Under the pieces are notes generated by a model. It saw only the letters and a list, made by a program, of their open reading frames with translations, was not told where the DNA came from and did no database searches. A program made the translations under genes and the position numbers. Source: Priapulus caudatus (Eukaryota > Priapulida > Priapulimorpha > Priapulimorphida > Priapulidae). From it: a stretch of 47,248 bases of DNA. Shown here in pieces: positions 1 to 10,546 of this stretch. The stretch is from positions 314,749-361,996 of the forward strand of contig NW_014577190.1 of assembly GCF_000485595.1 (NCBI RefSeq). Reading direction: 5' to 3'. Numbering within the stretch: the stretch's first letter is position 1; every line of letters starts with the position of its first letter.

Positions 1-32
<32 letters not shown>

Positions 33-134
33 TGTGTGTGTGTAGAGCGAGAGAGGGAGCGAGAGTGTATGTAACGCGAGAAAGCGAGGAGAGGGAAAAC
101 GAGAGAAAGAGAGAGGGGAAAAGAGAGAGAAGAC

Positions 135-230
<96 letters not shown>

Positions 231-240
231 AGAGTGTGGT
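1..240. repeat. Compound microsatellite (CGTG)n, (GT)n, (GA)n
   Basis: Positions 1-34 are a pure CGTG tetranucleotide run that passes into GT repeats to about 43. After an impure purine stretch there is an almost perfect GA tract from about 137 to 227. Open frames here encode only dipeptide repeats and are not genes. Confidence 0.95.
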
Positions 241-640
241 AAATTAAAGAAGAGAAGATCGAGAGCAACGGGGAAGAGAAGGAGGAATGCGAGGTTGGGT
301 AGAGGAGTTTGAGAAGACGGAGGAGGAGTAAGGAGATGGATGGGGTAGCAGAAGGTAGCAAAGGAAGAAGGTGAAAGAGAATGAGGGAGGAGGTTGATGG
401 AGAAGAGGATGGGGAGAAGTTTGAGGGTGGGGCGCTTTAAGCTGTAATGAGCTGTAAATCAGAGTAGGAGGACAGAAGGGTGACAGACAGAGTGAGAAGG
501 AAGTAGATAGGTAGGAGCGCACAAGACGGCTGGGGGTGAGACGTTGTAGAAGAGGGGATGGGATAGAGAATGGTGGTGGAGGTAGATAGGGAGGACGCAG
601 GGAAGCAGGGGAGAGGGTGGAACAAAAAGTGAAACCTCCG
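241..640. repeat. Purine-rich (GA-rich) low-complexity DNA
   Basis: The plus strand is almost entirely GAAG/GGAG/GAGG with few pyrimidines and no stable repeat unit. Minus-strand open frames are Ser/Pro/Leu-rich translations of the pyrimidine strand and have no domain character. From 640 to about 1180 the DNA becomes mixed and I see no gene or repeat in it. Confidence 0.7.
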
Positions 641-1379
641 CTTCCGGATTTTGATCACTGTTTTTATTTTAAACCTAGCTGTAATACGTTGTGTTGGGCA
701 TTCATTATTCAGCTTTTATTACCAATGCTTATGTATACATGCTTATAGTTATCGATAAATTGTAGACAACATGTCGGGGTTTAATCTCTCTTTTGTATTT
801 TAAATTATTGGAGATTATCAGAGGCGAATTTAGAGAAACATCGAACAACCGAATAATTACCGCGCTTGACCCGACATTTCGATCAAGTGTCCCTTCTTGC
901 CTTGAGCGTGCACAGACCAGTCGGCATAGCAACAGCATCGCCGGGGTTCAGGTTATTTGTAGAGCAGCAAGTAATTGTAAGCGTTAAACACGACACAAGA
1001 CAGCACAATTAGCGTCATTGTAAACCAATGTTTAGAAAGTGCTAACGTCGTAACCAAAGTTTCTGTCGTTAATTGATACCTCCGTCATGATGCGAACATC
1101 AACTAATTTACTTAACTTGCACTACCTTTTGACGCACTGAATTTACGCAGAGAAATCGAGTTAATGTGTATATATTAGGAGAAACCTGGGTAAGATGGGA
1201 CCCCGGGATGGGACATCGGGCCCGGGGGGGGGGGCACTCGCATCGGAACTGGGTAGGGGGTGCCTCGAGAACCTTGAAAACCTGAACCTGTCGTAAACCG
1301 CTTTGCGCCCTAAAATACACCCTGTCCCAATATACTGCACTGAAAAGTGCAATATTGCACACTTCGGTTATGTCTTGTC

Positions 1380-1560
1380 CTCCTGTCAATATAGGCAGAT
1401 ATTGGTCCAATATCGGCCTGGCTATAGTTTTGTCATTATTGGGCCGATATTGGACCAATATCCGCCTATATTGAACCAATATCTGCCTATATTGGTCCAA
1501 TATTGGCCTGGTGATATTGGCCCAACATTGTTTTGCCAATATTATAGGCCAATATCAGCT
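1380..1560. repeat. ATATTGG/CCAATAT inverted-repeat cluster
   Basis: About twelve ATTGG or CCAAT pentamers fall in roughly 175 bp on both strands. One inner pair is a clear foldback: GGTCCAATATCGGCC against GGCCGATATTGGACC. The core matches the CCAAT box bound by NF-Y, but the regular GGCCNATATTGG context looks like a repeat unit rather than a promoter. Confidence 0.6.
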
Positions 1561-1582
1561 CGATGGGTGTGTATCTAGATAA

Positions 1583-1711
1583 CCCTGTGCCAGTAATGAT
1601 GTTCGGAAAATATACCCTGTGCCAATAATGATGTTCGGAAAATATACCCTGGGCAAATAATAATGTTCGGAAAATATACCCTGTGCCAATAATGATGTTC
1701 GGAAAATATAC
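1583..1711. repeat. 32-bp tandem repeat, four copies
   Basis: Units start with CCCTGTGCCAATAATGATG at 1583, 1615, 1647 and 1679 and end in TTCGGAAAATATA. The third copy has diverged (CCCTGGGCAAATAATAATG). Open frames on the minus strand here are products of the repeat. Confidence 0.9.
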
Positions 1712-1814
1712 CCTGTCCAGCGGCACGTCCCCAGTACCTTTAACAATGGGAATGCCCACCCCCCGGGACATCGGGTAAGATGGGACAGTGCTCAGATAAA
1801 GCTCCTATATGCCT

Positions 1815-1872
1815 ATAGAGGGCAGTACACAGCAGTACACTGCAGTACACGGCAGTACAGGGCAGTACCATG
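1815..1872. repeat. GCAGTACAC short minisatellite
   Basis: About five degenerate units of roughly 10 bp (GGCAGTACAC, AGCAGTACAC, TGCAGTACAC, CGGCAGTACAG, GGCAGTACCA) lie in tandem. From 1873 to about 2390 I see only AT-rich unique sequence with no supported gene. Confidence 0.8.
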
Positions 1873-2847
1873 CCTTCCACTTGATCGAAGGCAAGTGAAT
1901 CACAGTAGTTTTGTTCATAAAACTCACACAAATTGTTAGTTTATGAAGAATTTTCCTCTTTTGCGCTTTTGACATTCTTCGTTTCGTTTCGTTATTTTAA
2001 GACTTGGATTCAAAATATTTTAGATTTGTGTTGTGTTTCGGGTAGGCCAATGTGTTGTGTATCAGCACGTAAGTATGAGACGCGAGTGAAAATCCCTGCT
2101 TGTAGTGGTAGCAAGGTGGGAGGAAGTTGGTTAGGTATCCTGGGGTGAGACGAGACAGAGCGTCCTACAACTATGATGATTATTAAATATACAGGTGTTT
2201 TGATTTTGTATTTGTTTTTATTACTTTTTTGTTTGTTTATTTTTATTTTTATTTATTTAATGCTTATTACAGGAGCGAAAGACAACCATAACAAATACTT
2301 GATAAACATTTTATCAACAATATATATGAATACTGAATACGATTGCAATACAAATCAAAATAGTTCAACTCATTTCAATACAACACGATTAACCTACATA
2401 GATATAACATTCTATCAGTTACATCATTTAAGAAATCGCAGGAAGACCTTGCATGTAAGGTTGCCGCTGCGTATACCAGCCAGTACACAATCTGGCTAAG
2501 TTAGTGTGTTAGCGGATGCGCAATATCTCACCAGAGAAGTTATATGTTGTGATGAATATGCATTTAAAATGATTTGGGGATATCTCAGCATAGATTTCCC
2601 TAATAAACTTTTATTCGTAGACCTGTGTTTATAATTAGGAAAGCGCCCTAGTATGTAGGGTACATGACACCTACTTTATGCCCTCGCGTCCTTTCCCTTG
2701 CTTCCGCTGTCCCTCGCTCAGCCTCCTTCTTCTACCGCCCCCAGCTATCTTCCCTGTTGCCTTTCCTAAGTCTCCCATCCCCTCTCCCCCTCAGCAAGCT
2801 ATATTATGAAGTTTTCCTCAGGCGGCACTGCACGCCTAACACGGTGC

Positions 2848-5640
2848 GCGCATGCGCAATATCTCCCGAGAGCAATCGTATTTTGCAAAGATTATGCATT
2901 TGAAATGAAGAAGAGTTATTCTAGCATAGATTTATATGATAACATTTCATCAGTAGACATCATTTAAGAAATAGGAGGAAGACCTTGCATGTAAGGTCCC
3001 CGCTGCGCATACCAGCCAGTAAACAATCTGGCTACGTTAGTGTGTTAGCGCATGCGCAATATCTCACCAGAGGAGGTATATTTTGTGATGAATATGCATT
3101 TAGAATGGTTAGGGCTATCTCCGCATAGATTTCCCTAATAAACTTTTATCAGTAGACCTGTGTTTATAATTAAGAGAGCGCCCTAGCATGTAGGGTACAA
3201 AACACCTACATTATGCCCTCGCGTCCATCCCCTTGCCTCCCTTGTCCCTCGCTCAGCCTCCTTCTTCTTCTACCGCCCCCAGCTATCTTCCCTGCCGCCT
3301 TTCCTCAGTCTCCCATCCCCTCTCCCCCGCAGCAAGCTATATTATGAAGTTTTCCTCAGACGGCACTGCACGCCTAACACGGTGCGCGCGCATGCGCAAT
3401 ATCTCCCGAGAGCAATCGTATTTTGCAAAGATTATGCATTTAAGTTTTCCTCAGACGGCACTGCACGCCTAACACGGTGCGCGCGCATGCGCAATATCTC
3501 CCGAGAGCAATCGTATTTTGCAAAGATTATGCATTTAAAATGAAGAGGAGTTATCCTATCATAGATTTATATGATAACATTCTATCAGTTGACATCATTT
3601 AAGAAATCGCAGGAAGACCTTGTATGTAAGGTTCCCGCTGCGTATACCAGCCAGTACACAATCTGGCTAAGTTAGTGTGTTAGCGCATGCGCAATCTTAC
3701 CAGAGGAGTTATATGTTGTAATGAATATTCATTTAAATGGTTAGGGGATATCTCAGCATAGATTTCCCTAATAAACTCTGTGTTTATAATTAGGAAAGCG
3801 CCCTAGTATGTAGGGTGCAAAACACCTACTTTATGCCCTCGCGTCCTTCCCTTTGCTTCCGCTGTCCCTCGCTCAACCTCCTTCTCTTTCTATCGCCCCC
3901 AGCTATCTTCCCTGTCACATTTCCTCAGTATCCCATCCCCTACCCCCCTCAGCAAGCTATATTATGAAGTTTTCCTCAGACGGCACTGCACGCCTAACAC
4001 GGTGCGCGCGCATGTGCAATATCTCACGAGAGCAATCGTATTTTGCAAAGATTATGCATTTAAAATGAAGAGAAGTTATCCTAGCATAGATTTCTATAAT
4101 AACATTTCATCAGTTGACATCATATAAGAAATATGAGGAAGACCTTAAATGTAAGGTTCCCGCTGCGTATACCAGCCAGTACACTATCTGGCTAAGTTAG
4201 TGTGTTAGCGCATGCGCAATATCTCACCAGAGAAGTTATATGTTGTGATGAATATGCATTTAAAATGGTTAGGGGATATCTCAGCATAGATTTCCCTAAT
4301 AAACTTTTATCAGTAGAACTGTGTTTATAATTAGGAAAGCTCCCTAGCATGTAGGGTACAAAACACCTAGTTTATGCCCTCGCGTCCTTCACCTTGCTTC
4401 CGCTGTCCCTCGCTCAGCCTCCATCTTTTTCTACCGCTCCCAGCTATCTTCCCTGTCGCCTTTCTTCAGTCTCCGATCCCCTCTCCCCCTCAGCAAGCTA
4501 TATTATGAAGTTTTCCTCAGACAGCACTGCACGCCTAACACGGTACGCGCGCATGCGCAATATCTCACGAGAGCAATCGTATTTTGCAAAGATTATGCAT
4601 TTACAATGAAGAGGAGTTATCCTATAGCATAGATTTATATAATAACATTCCATCAGTAGACATAATTTAAGAAATAGGAGGAAGACCTTGCATGTAAGGT
4701 CCCCGCTGCGCATACTATAGCCAGTACACAATCTGGCTACGTTAGTGTGTTAGCGCATGCGCAATATCTCACCAGAGGAGTTATATTTTGTGATGAATAC
4801 GCATTTAAAATGGTTAGGGGATATCTCCGCATAGATTTCCCTAATAAACTTTTATCGGTAGACCTGTGTTTATAATTAAGAGAGCGCCCTAGCATGTAGG
4901 GTACAAAACACCTACTTTATGCCCTCGCGTCCATCCCCTTGCCTCCCCTGTCCCTCGCTCAGCCTCCTTCTTCTTCTCCCGCCCACAGCTATCTTCCCTG
5001 CCGCCTTTCCTCAGTCTCTCATCCCCTCTCCCCCGCAGCAAGCTATATTATGAAGTTTTCCTCAAACGGCACTGCACGCCTAACACGGTGCGCGCGCATG
5101 CGCAATATCTCCCGAGAGCAATCGTATTTTGCAAAGGGAATGCATTTAAAATGAAGAGGAGTTATCCTAGCATAGATTTATATGATAACATTCTATCAGT
5201 TGACATCATTTAAGAAATCGCAAGAAGACCTTGTATGTAAGGTTCCCGCTGTTTATACCAGCCGGTACACAATCTGGCTACGTTAGTGTGTTAGCGCATG
5301 CGCAATATCTCACCAGAGGAGTTATATTTTGTGATGAATACGCATTTAAAATGGTTAAGGGATATCTCAGCATAGATTTCTCTAATAAACATCTATCAGT
5401 AGACCTGTGTTTATAATTAGGAAAGCGCGTAGCATGTAGGGTACAAAACACATAATTTATGCCCTCGCGTTCTTCCCCTTGCTTCCGCTGTCTCTCGCTC
5501 AGCCTCCGTCTTCTACCGCCCCCAGCTATCTTTCCTATCGCCTTTCCTCAGTCTCCCATCCCCTCTCCCCCTCAGCAAGCTATATTATGGAGTTTTCCTC
5601 AGACGGCACTGCACGCCTAACACGGTGCGCGCGCATGCGC
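2848..5640. promoter_or_regulatory. Array of GCGCATGCGC palindromes (NRF-1-like core)
   Basis: Exact GCGCATGCGC palindromes start at 2848, 3048, 3388, 3483, 3683, 4208, 4549, 4753, 5094, 5294 and 5631. Mutated versions lie at about 2511 and 4008. Spacing alternates between about 200 and 341 bp. The core matches the consensus usually given for the NRF-1 family. It is embedded in satellite DNA, so function is only a possibility. Confidence 0.5.
3427..3540. repeat. Internal ~95-bp duplication within one satellite unit
   Basis: The segment from TTTTCCTCAGACGGCACTGC to the GCATTTA block occurs twice in immediate succession (about 3351-3443 and 3445-3538). This makes the third unit about 95 bp longer than its neighbours. 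Confidence 0.85.
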
Positions 5641-5692
5641 AATATCTCCCGAGAGCAATCGTATTTTGCAAAGATTATGCATTTAAAATGAA

Positions 5693-5757
5693 GAGTCATA
5701 GCATAGCATAGCATAGCATAGATAGCATAGCATAGCATAGATGGCCTAGCATAGATT
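5693..5757. repeat. (CATAG)n pentanucleotide microsatellite
   Basis: About a dozen CATAG units with two GATAG/GATGG interruptions. They expand a CATAG that is present once in every satellite unit (AGCATAGATTT), so the microsatellite was born inside the last satellite copy. Confidence 0.9.
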
Positions 5758-5839
5758 TATATGATAACATTCCATCAGTTGACATCATTTAAGAAATAGG
5801 AGGAAGACCTTGTATGTAAGCTTGTGTATGTATATGCGT

Positions 5840-5842
<3 letters not shown>

Positions 5843-5903
<61 letters not shown>

Positions 5904-5967
5904 CGTGCGTGTGCGTGTGCTTGGGCGCGTGCGTGTGCTTGTGCGTGTGCGTGTGCGTGTGCGTGTC
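5843..5967. repeat. (GT)n to (GTGCGT)n microsatellite
   Basis: Pure GT from about 5843 to 5899 is followed by GTGC/GTGCGT variants to 5967. It terminates the satellite array. Open frames across it are dipeptide artefacts. Confidence 0.95.
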
Positions 5968-6184
5968 GGAATTTTAGAAGTAATGGTAGGGCTAATATTA
6001 GACGTTAACTCTAGAGATCCTATATCATACGCTGTGTATAATAGCACCTCTCTCTAATGGTAGAAACTTTGGGTAGTCCATAGAAATCTCAGCCCAATAA
6101 CCAATAAATAATAATAAGTTAATAATAAATAATAAGGTTATTGTCCTGCGATTTCGTAGGACTCTCTAATCATGGCGCAATGAG

Positions 6185-6199
6185 CCAGTAGATGGCGCT
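6185..6199 (+). promoter_or_regulatory. CTCF-like core motif
   Basis: CCAGTAGATGGCGCT fits the core consensus CCASYAGRKGGCRSY at every position. The upstream extension is not matched. A single match can occur by chance, and CTCF is regarded as bilaterian-specific, so this counts only if the organism is a bilaterian. The surroundings (6060-6650) hold no gene that I can support. Confidence 0.25.
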
Positions 6200-6651
6200 C
6201 CATTACTTTGATCGCATTGCCCGTAAGTGACCTTGTTTGCGAAACTTCAATAAAGCCACGAATGATTTAATTCTGGAGAGAAACATATGAATGTTGAAAC
6301 TTTAAAAACTGTTTATGATGTGAACGTGTTGTGCATGGAATGGCAACTTTAGTTAGAGAGAAACGGCGGTAGGTAGAAGATAATAAAAACATTAAATTAT
6401 TTAAGTTGAACTACTAAAGTTTGATATGCTGTTAGAAGTTGGAAACAATCAAACATGGCTTACGTCGCAGTAGGCCCTACACTACAGTGTACACAGTACA
6501 GTGATGAGTGAACACGATATACAGTAACAACCAGATGTGTGCGAAATGGGGAAATTTTGCCCGGTATGATGAATTTTAGTTTTCCGGACCAAGTTCGCTT
6601 TTTCTGTCACCAAGGCAAACCGTTTTTGGGCTAGTCTGAGTGTTCCTTCAT

Positions 6652-6712
6652 CCTACTACTAGTACTAGTAGTAGTACTAGTACTAGTAGGCCCCCTAGTA
6701 GTAGTACTTCTT
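6652..6712. repeat. ACTAGT/AGTAGT palindromic trinucleotide tract
   Basis: Runs of CTACTACTAGTACTAGTAG and a second CTAGTAGTAGTACTT block form overlapping self-complementary stretches. This is simple-sequence DNA able to fold back on itself. Confidence 0.75.
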
Positions 6713-6771
6713 GAGATCCGTCTCAGGCGTCTGTTCTAGAGATGGTCTTACACAATACGTCATTAGTCATT

Positions 6772-6815
6772 AAAATTCAAAATTCAAATTCAAATAGAGT
6801 TTATTGCACGGATAA
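6772..6815. repeat. (AAATTC)n retroelement-type tail, copy 1
   Basis: A run of AAATTC hexamers followed by AAATAGAGTTTATTGCAC. The same arrangement recurs at 35080-35110 (AAATAAATTTTATTGCAC), so it is a dispersed repeat terminus, probably the tail of a SINE or LINE. Confidence 0.55.
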
Positions 6816-6840
6816 TCGCAGATATCATCATACAGGGAGT

Positions 6841-6997
6841 TAAAAGAGTTGAGTGTTCAGCCTACTCTAGGCCCTACACGGAAACCCTAAACCCTAAATT
6901 ACTACATATATATCTATGTACCTCGGGTACATATATGTAGTACCTGATACGACAACAACCCCTTCAGCACTAGTAGGCTGAACACTCAACTCTTTTA
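6841..6997. mobile_element. Foldback element 1 with telomere-like core
   Basis: Perfect 26-bp inverted arms lie at 6841-6866 (TAAAAGAGTTGAGTGTTCAG...) and 6972-6997. Between them is a CCCTAAA-type tract (AAACCCTAAACCCTAAA, 6882-6898) and a second, inner hairpin (ACTACATATAT / ATATATGTAGT). No coding sequence. It resembles two other elements in the window that pair inverted arms with CCCTAA repeats. Confidence 0.8.
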
Positions 6998-7176
6998 GCT
7001 CGCTGAGTTAAATGGTGGCGTACAGAAATTAATTTCCTAGTCGGTGGCATTAGCATTGCTAATGAAGGTGTGTAACTGTCATCATAGGGGCATACTTTGA
7101 TTACTTACTAGGTCAATGGTGTTAATTTAAATTAATTACTACTAACTAGGACATGCATATTGCATGAAGTTGATTT

Positions 7177-7550
7177 GGCTCAACTTGATCGCAGTGGATA
7201 TTTAACCGTATACGGCAGAGTATCCACTTCCGCAAAATTTTATCGTACAGTACTTCTGATTGGCTAGTATATTTATGTGTTAGTATATTATGAATGTGTT
7301 CAAAAGGTTTTATATTGGAAACATGATTCACGGAAAATAGCTTCTATGATCAAACGGGGTTACAAATGTGTAGAAATAAATGGGATTTGAACCTAGAAGT
7401 GTTTTAGATAGCTAAACCTTATGGGATTCGAACGTAATGTTGATGACCTCAAAAAATTTACTAGCCAATCAAATGTGTGGTATGGTAAAATAGCTGAAGT
7501 GGATACTCTGCCGTATATGGTTAAATATCCACTGCCAAACTTGATTGGCC
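7177..7550. mobile_element. MITE with ~85-90-bp terminal inverted repeats
   Basis: The left arm (7177-7268) contains GGATATTTAACCGTATACGG and AGAGTATCCACTTC. The right arm (7460-7550) is its inverted, slightly diverged copy. Both arms end internally at TGATTGGCTAGT. About 190 bp of AT-rich DNA separates them. Short open frames inside are chance. Confidence 0.8.
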
Positions 7551-9420
7551 TCCTCTCCGTGTATGCTTTCTTCATGCTAAACTTCTAACCTTTACTAAAA
7601 ATGTATCATGGTCAAGTGAAGATTGGCAATCCCTCTCACTGGATGAAGCATATTCGTAGCACTTATAATTAAAAGATAGTACTCTTTTTACTTGTGTGTG
7701 TACACTTGTACACTTGACCTAGTGGAGTTGCCAACTGAACTTTTTGCAGTGGTAACAATTTCAAACAGGCACCATGAATTTAATGTAGAATATTTTACCA
7801 ATTTTCAAGCTGTTGTCAAGCTGAACATGATAAAATTTGTAAAATGTTACTGTAAATTACAGCATGCTATCATTCTATTTCATAAGATGGTAGATGCATA
7901 TCCTATCTAGTATGCAGGGTCCTCGCCAGGAATTTCAGAAAGGAATTTTGGCCAATCGGGCATTTCGTCATGTGTGTCGTAAGCGCCGGCATATCCAGGT
8001 GAACTCCATCAGTTCAGACTGAGAGGCGTGTACATCAAGCTGTGAATACACAACATAACTCTGTAGGGATTGTCAAAGTTAAGCACAGCCAGAAATTTAG
8101 GAATGTTAGTTACCCGGTTGAGCCATGCCTGCAGTTATGAGGTGTCACAAATAGCTGTATAGCTTTGAAGATGTCTCAGATCAGACATGTGCGTAAAAGT
8201 CAGCGAAGAACCCTGGTATGTGGAAGTATGATTTTCCTTTTAAGGTTTGATATCATTTGTGATGATTAATTATATGGGCCCAATTACATTTACACCCCCT
8301 TGAATATTGTGCTAAGGTATGGGTTTAAATGAAGTCAGAATAAATAACTATATATTGTTCATATATATACATTAAGCAAAATATAAAACAAACACTTCAA
8401 AGAATCTAAAGCAATAGCTCAGCAGCATATTCCCAAACTTCATATTATAGAGAATATTCCTGAATTGCAAAATTATAGACATGTCCATTGCAATCAGTTA
8501 CATTACATCAATCATGAGGTCATGTGTTCCAGAAGGAATGCACGCAGTGCAAATTTTCATAATGATGATCCTCTTTTCCTTCTTTTGCTTCCATTGTATA
8601 ACATGTGGTTCGAGACCCAAGGAACATGAGTAGTAAATGGCTCAGTGGCTCAGCTAGCATATATATATATATATATATTACTAACCACTTATATTATAAA
8701 TACAAGTTTTACATGGAAAATGAAGAGTAATTATATTTATGCACAATTTATTATTTCAACTTGGAGAGTACATTGTAATTTTTTTTTACAAAAATTATAT
8801 ATGTAAAGACTATAATCTTCATTGCAAATATGCTAGTTATCATTATTATAATAAATTTGTCGATACTTAGCTGTAGTATAGTGTTGCTGTGCAGCAACAG
8901 CAATTTAGTAATTACTACATTACATATTTAACCATCTTTATACCTTATAGCAAGTACACTAGAAATAGGGTGGAAATGACAGGAATACCAGCTCCCAATT
9001 GTTTCCAGGTACTGTATGCTACATAAATATACTGTGTGTACATGCTAGTGTTAATGGCACACAATTTTTCTGTTTTAAAACGGGTAGTCTCAGTGTTCTT
9101 ATATATATGCAAAAGCCGAGTATCTATGCCTGGGATATCATGTCAATTGATGGTGATTAAGTGCCCTGAATCTAGAAAACGTTTATTTAATCGATTGTGG
9201 CTTTTTGACGGAAGTCTACTTTCAATATATCCAAATGTGCTATCTGTTACTGCAGTCCAGTCTCAAGCATGATTAGCAGAGATGCCAACCACTACGATTT
9301 ATTCGTATTTTATACGAATTTCTATTCCTTTTGGACCACTACAACCAGTTTGTATCAAACTACGAATTTCACTGTGATGGAAATTTTTTTTTCTTTGTTA
9401 AATTTATTGTCATTTTTTAC
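7551..9420. other. AT-rich intergenic DNA, no supported gene
   Basis: I see no coding domain, RNA gene or long repeat here apart from a (TA)n run at about 8657-8679. A short stretch at 8638-8650 (TGGCTCAGTGG) resembles a Pol III A box, and GGTTCGAGACC at about 8609 resembles a B box. They are in the wrong order for a tRNA or SINE. Confidence 0.6.
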
Positions 9421-9745
9421 CCTCAGAATGCAGGAAATTGCATTTCAGAATCAAAAAATTTTCCGGGGGGTGGCATTGCCGGACCCCCTAGCAAACTCGG
9501 GTCACTACGTGACCCTCAAACTACTAATTTGATGGCCAGCATGCCGGACCCCTTAGCAAACTCGGATCACTACGTGATCCTCGAACTACTAATTTGATGG
9601 CCAGCATGCCGGACCCCTTAGCAAACTCAGGTCACTACGTGACCCTCGAACTACTAATTTGATGGCCAGCATGCCGGACCCCCTAGCAAACTCAGGTCAC
9701 TACGTGACCCTCGAACTACTAATTTGATGGCCAGAAACTACAGAT
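9420..9745 (+). repeat. Transposon terminus fused to a 65-bp tandem repeat
   Basis: The block TTTTCCGGGGGGTGGCATTGC is related to TTTTTTTCCGGGGGGGATGC at about 15058 and is followed in both places by CCCCCTAG. Here the following sequence is amplified as 65-bp units starting with GGACCCC at 9481, 9546, 9611 and 9676. Each unit contains a short palindrome built on CACTACGTG. Open frames through the repeats reflect its lack of stops. Confidence 0.85.
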
Positions 9746-10182
9746 TGCTTCAAATATGTGTTGGCATCTCTGGATTAGGGTAACTGCAGATACTACTGCT
9801 TCGAAGCGTTTATGGGCTAGTTTAGGTGTTGAGAATACTCTTTACTGTCATCAGTACAACAATGGAGCTGAATTCTTATGCATGTGTTATGTACCTATTG
9901 TGCATACTGTTATTAAAAATTTCCTCATAATCAGGAAATCACCTCTGACCATAATCACAATTGTAGGTGTACGAATGCGTAGACATACAAACATACTCAA
10001 GCACACAGATATATACACATATATATATATACCCTCTCGCTTCCTTCTACGGCTACCCAAATGTCCATGTGCCATGCTGCTCATTTATCTTGTCTTTCGA
10101 TGCTTTTATACCTTATACCCTATAGATATATATATAATGCCAAGAAAAAATGTATTGGCATGTTGAAAATTGCAATTAAATT
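9745..10182. other. Intergenic DNA, no supported gene
   Basis: A 136-codon open frame begins at 9756, but it shows no recognisable domain and runs through low-complexity TATATA sequence, so I do not treat it as a gene. Confidence 0.5.
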
Positions 10183-10546
10183 GACTACGTCACGAATTTT
10201 CTATGGTGTATATTTGTAAAATGTTTGTTGCCATTTTTTTTTACATTAGAAGTAAGTACTAATGGGACTAAATGCACCGTCAAATTCTTACCTGATAAGA
10301 TTGTTTCTCAACTAGTTAAAAATCCAAAAAACCTGGACGATTTGATATTATGATTCTGACATTAAATTTTTAATTGCTTGCTATGGGCTATGTATGAGTC
10401 GCGAGTGTATGCTTACATCAAACAATATAGTAAAATAGGAAGTATAATGCAGCAATGTAACCATAAAAAGTGAACAGAATTACTTACATTCTGTGAAAAA
10501 GTGGAAATATTTTTTTTTACTTTTACTATTTACAGTGACGTATTCA
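10183..10546 (+). mobile_element. TACGTCAC-ended MITE, copy 1
   Basis: Ends are GACTACGTCAC and GTGACGTATTC. The interior includes AATCCAAAAAACCTGGACG and GCTATGGGCTATGTATGAG. It is closely related to 33374-33714 (opposite orientation) and 41724-41948 (partial). No coding sequence. Confidence 0.85.

Larger units (their letters stand above)
1185..1800. mobile_element. Composite repeat bounded by direct GGGTAAGATGGGAC copies
   Basis: The motif GGGTAAGATGGGAC with adjoining GGGACATCGGG occurs near 1189-1225 and again in the same orientation near 1764-1787. Between them lie a G-homopolymer, a block dense in ATATTGG/CCAATAT (about 1380-1560) and a 32-bp tandem array (1583-1711). The direct-repeat boundaries could be short terminal repeats or part of a larger tandem family. 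No coding capacity was recognised. Confidence 0.45.
2395..5830 (+). repeat. ~541-bp complex satellite, six to seven tandem units
   Basis: The landmark AAGAAATNGNAGGAAGACC recurs at about 2430, 2967, 3600, 4127, 4669, 5212 and 5790, giving a basic unit of 527-543 bp. One unit is longer because of an internal duplication at 3427-3540. The last interval is lengthened by a CATAG expansion. Each unit holds two diverged ~125-bp half-modules that both start at a GCATGCGCAATATCTC block and both run on through GCATTTAAAATG and AGCATAGATTT. Each unit also has a C/T-rich tract ending in CCCCTCAG. The ~70-codon open frames seen in several units lack an ATG at the reported start and are best read as by-products. 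Confidence 0.95.

Noticed and set aside
1583-1711. CRISPR-like regular repeats of 32 bp
   Set aside because: No unique spacers between units; a plain tandem repeat in a eukaryotic genome.
3233-5691. Five or six ~70-codon open frames repeated in the satellite
   Set aside because: They start at TTG/CTG-type codons rather than ATG, follow the tandem repeat and have no domain; one unit is already out of frame.
8060-8130. 5S rRNA-like phrase (AAAGTTAAGCAC ... GTTAGT)
   Set aside because: Only scattered short matches; the box C spacing and the rest of a 5S gene are missing.
8600-8655. tRNA or SINE promoter (A box TGGCTCAGTGG, B box GGTTCGAGACC)
   Set aside because: The B box lies upstream of the A box and no cloverleaf can be formed.
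9756-10166. 136-codon open frame on the plus strand
   Set aside because: Runs through TA-repeat sequence and has no recognisable domain.
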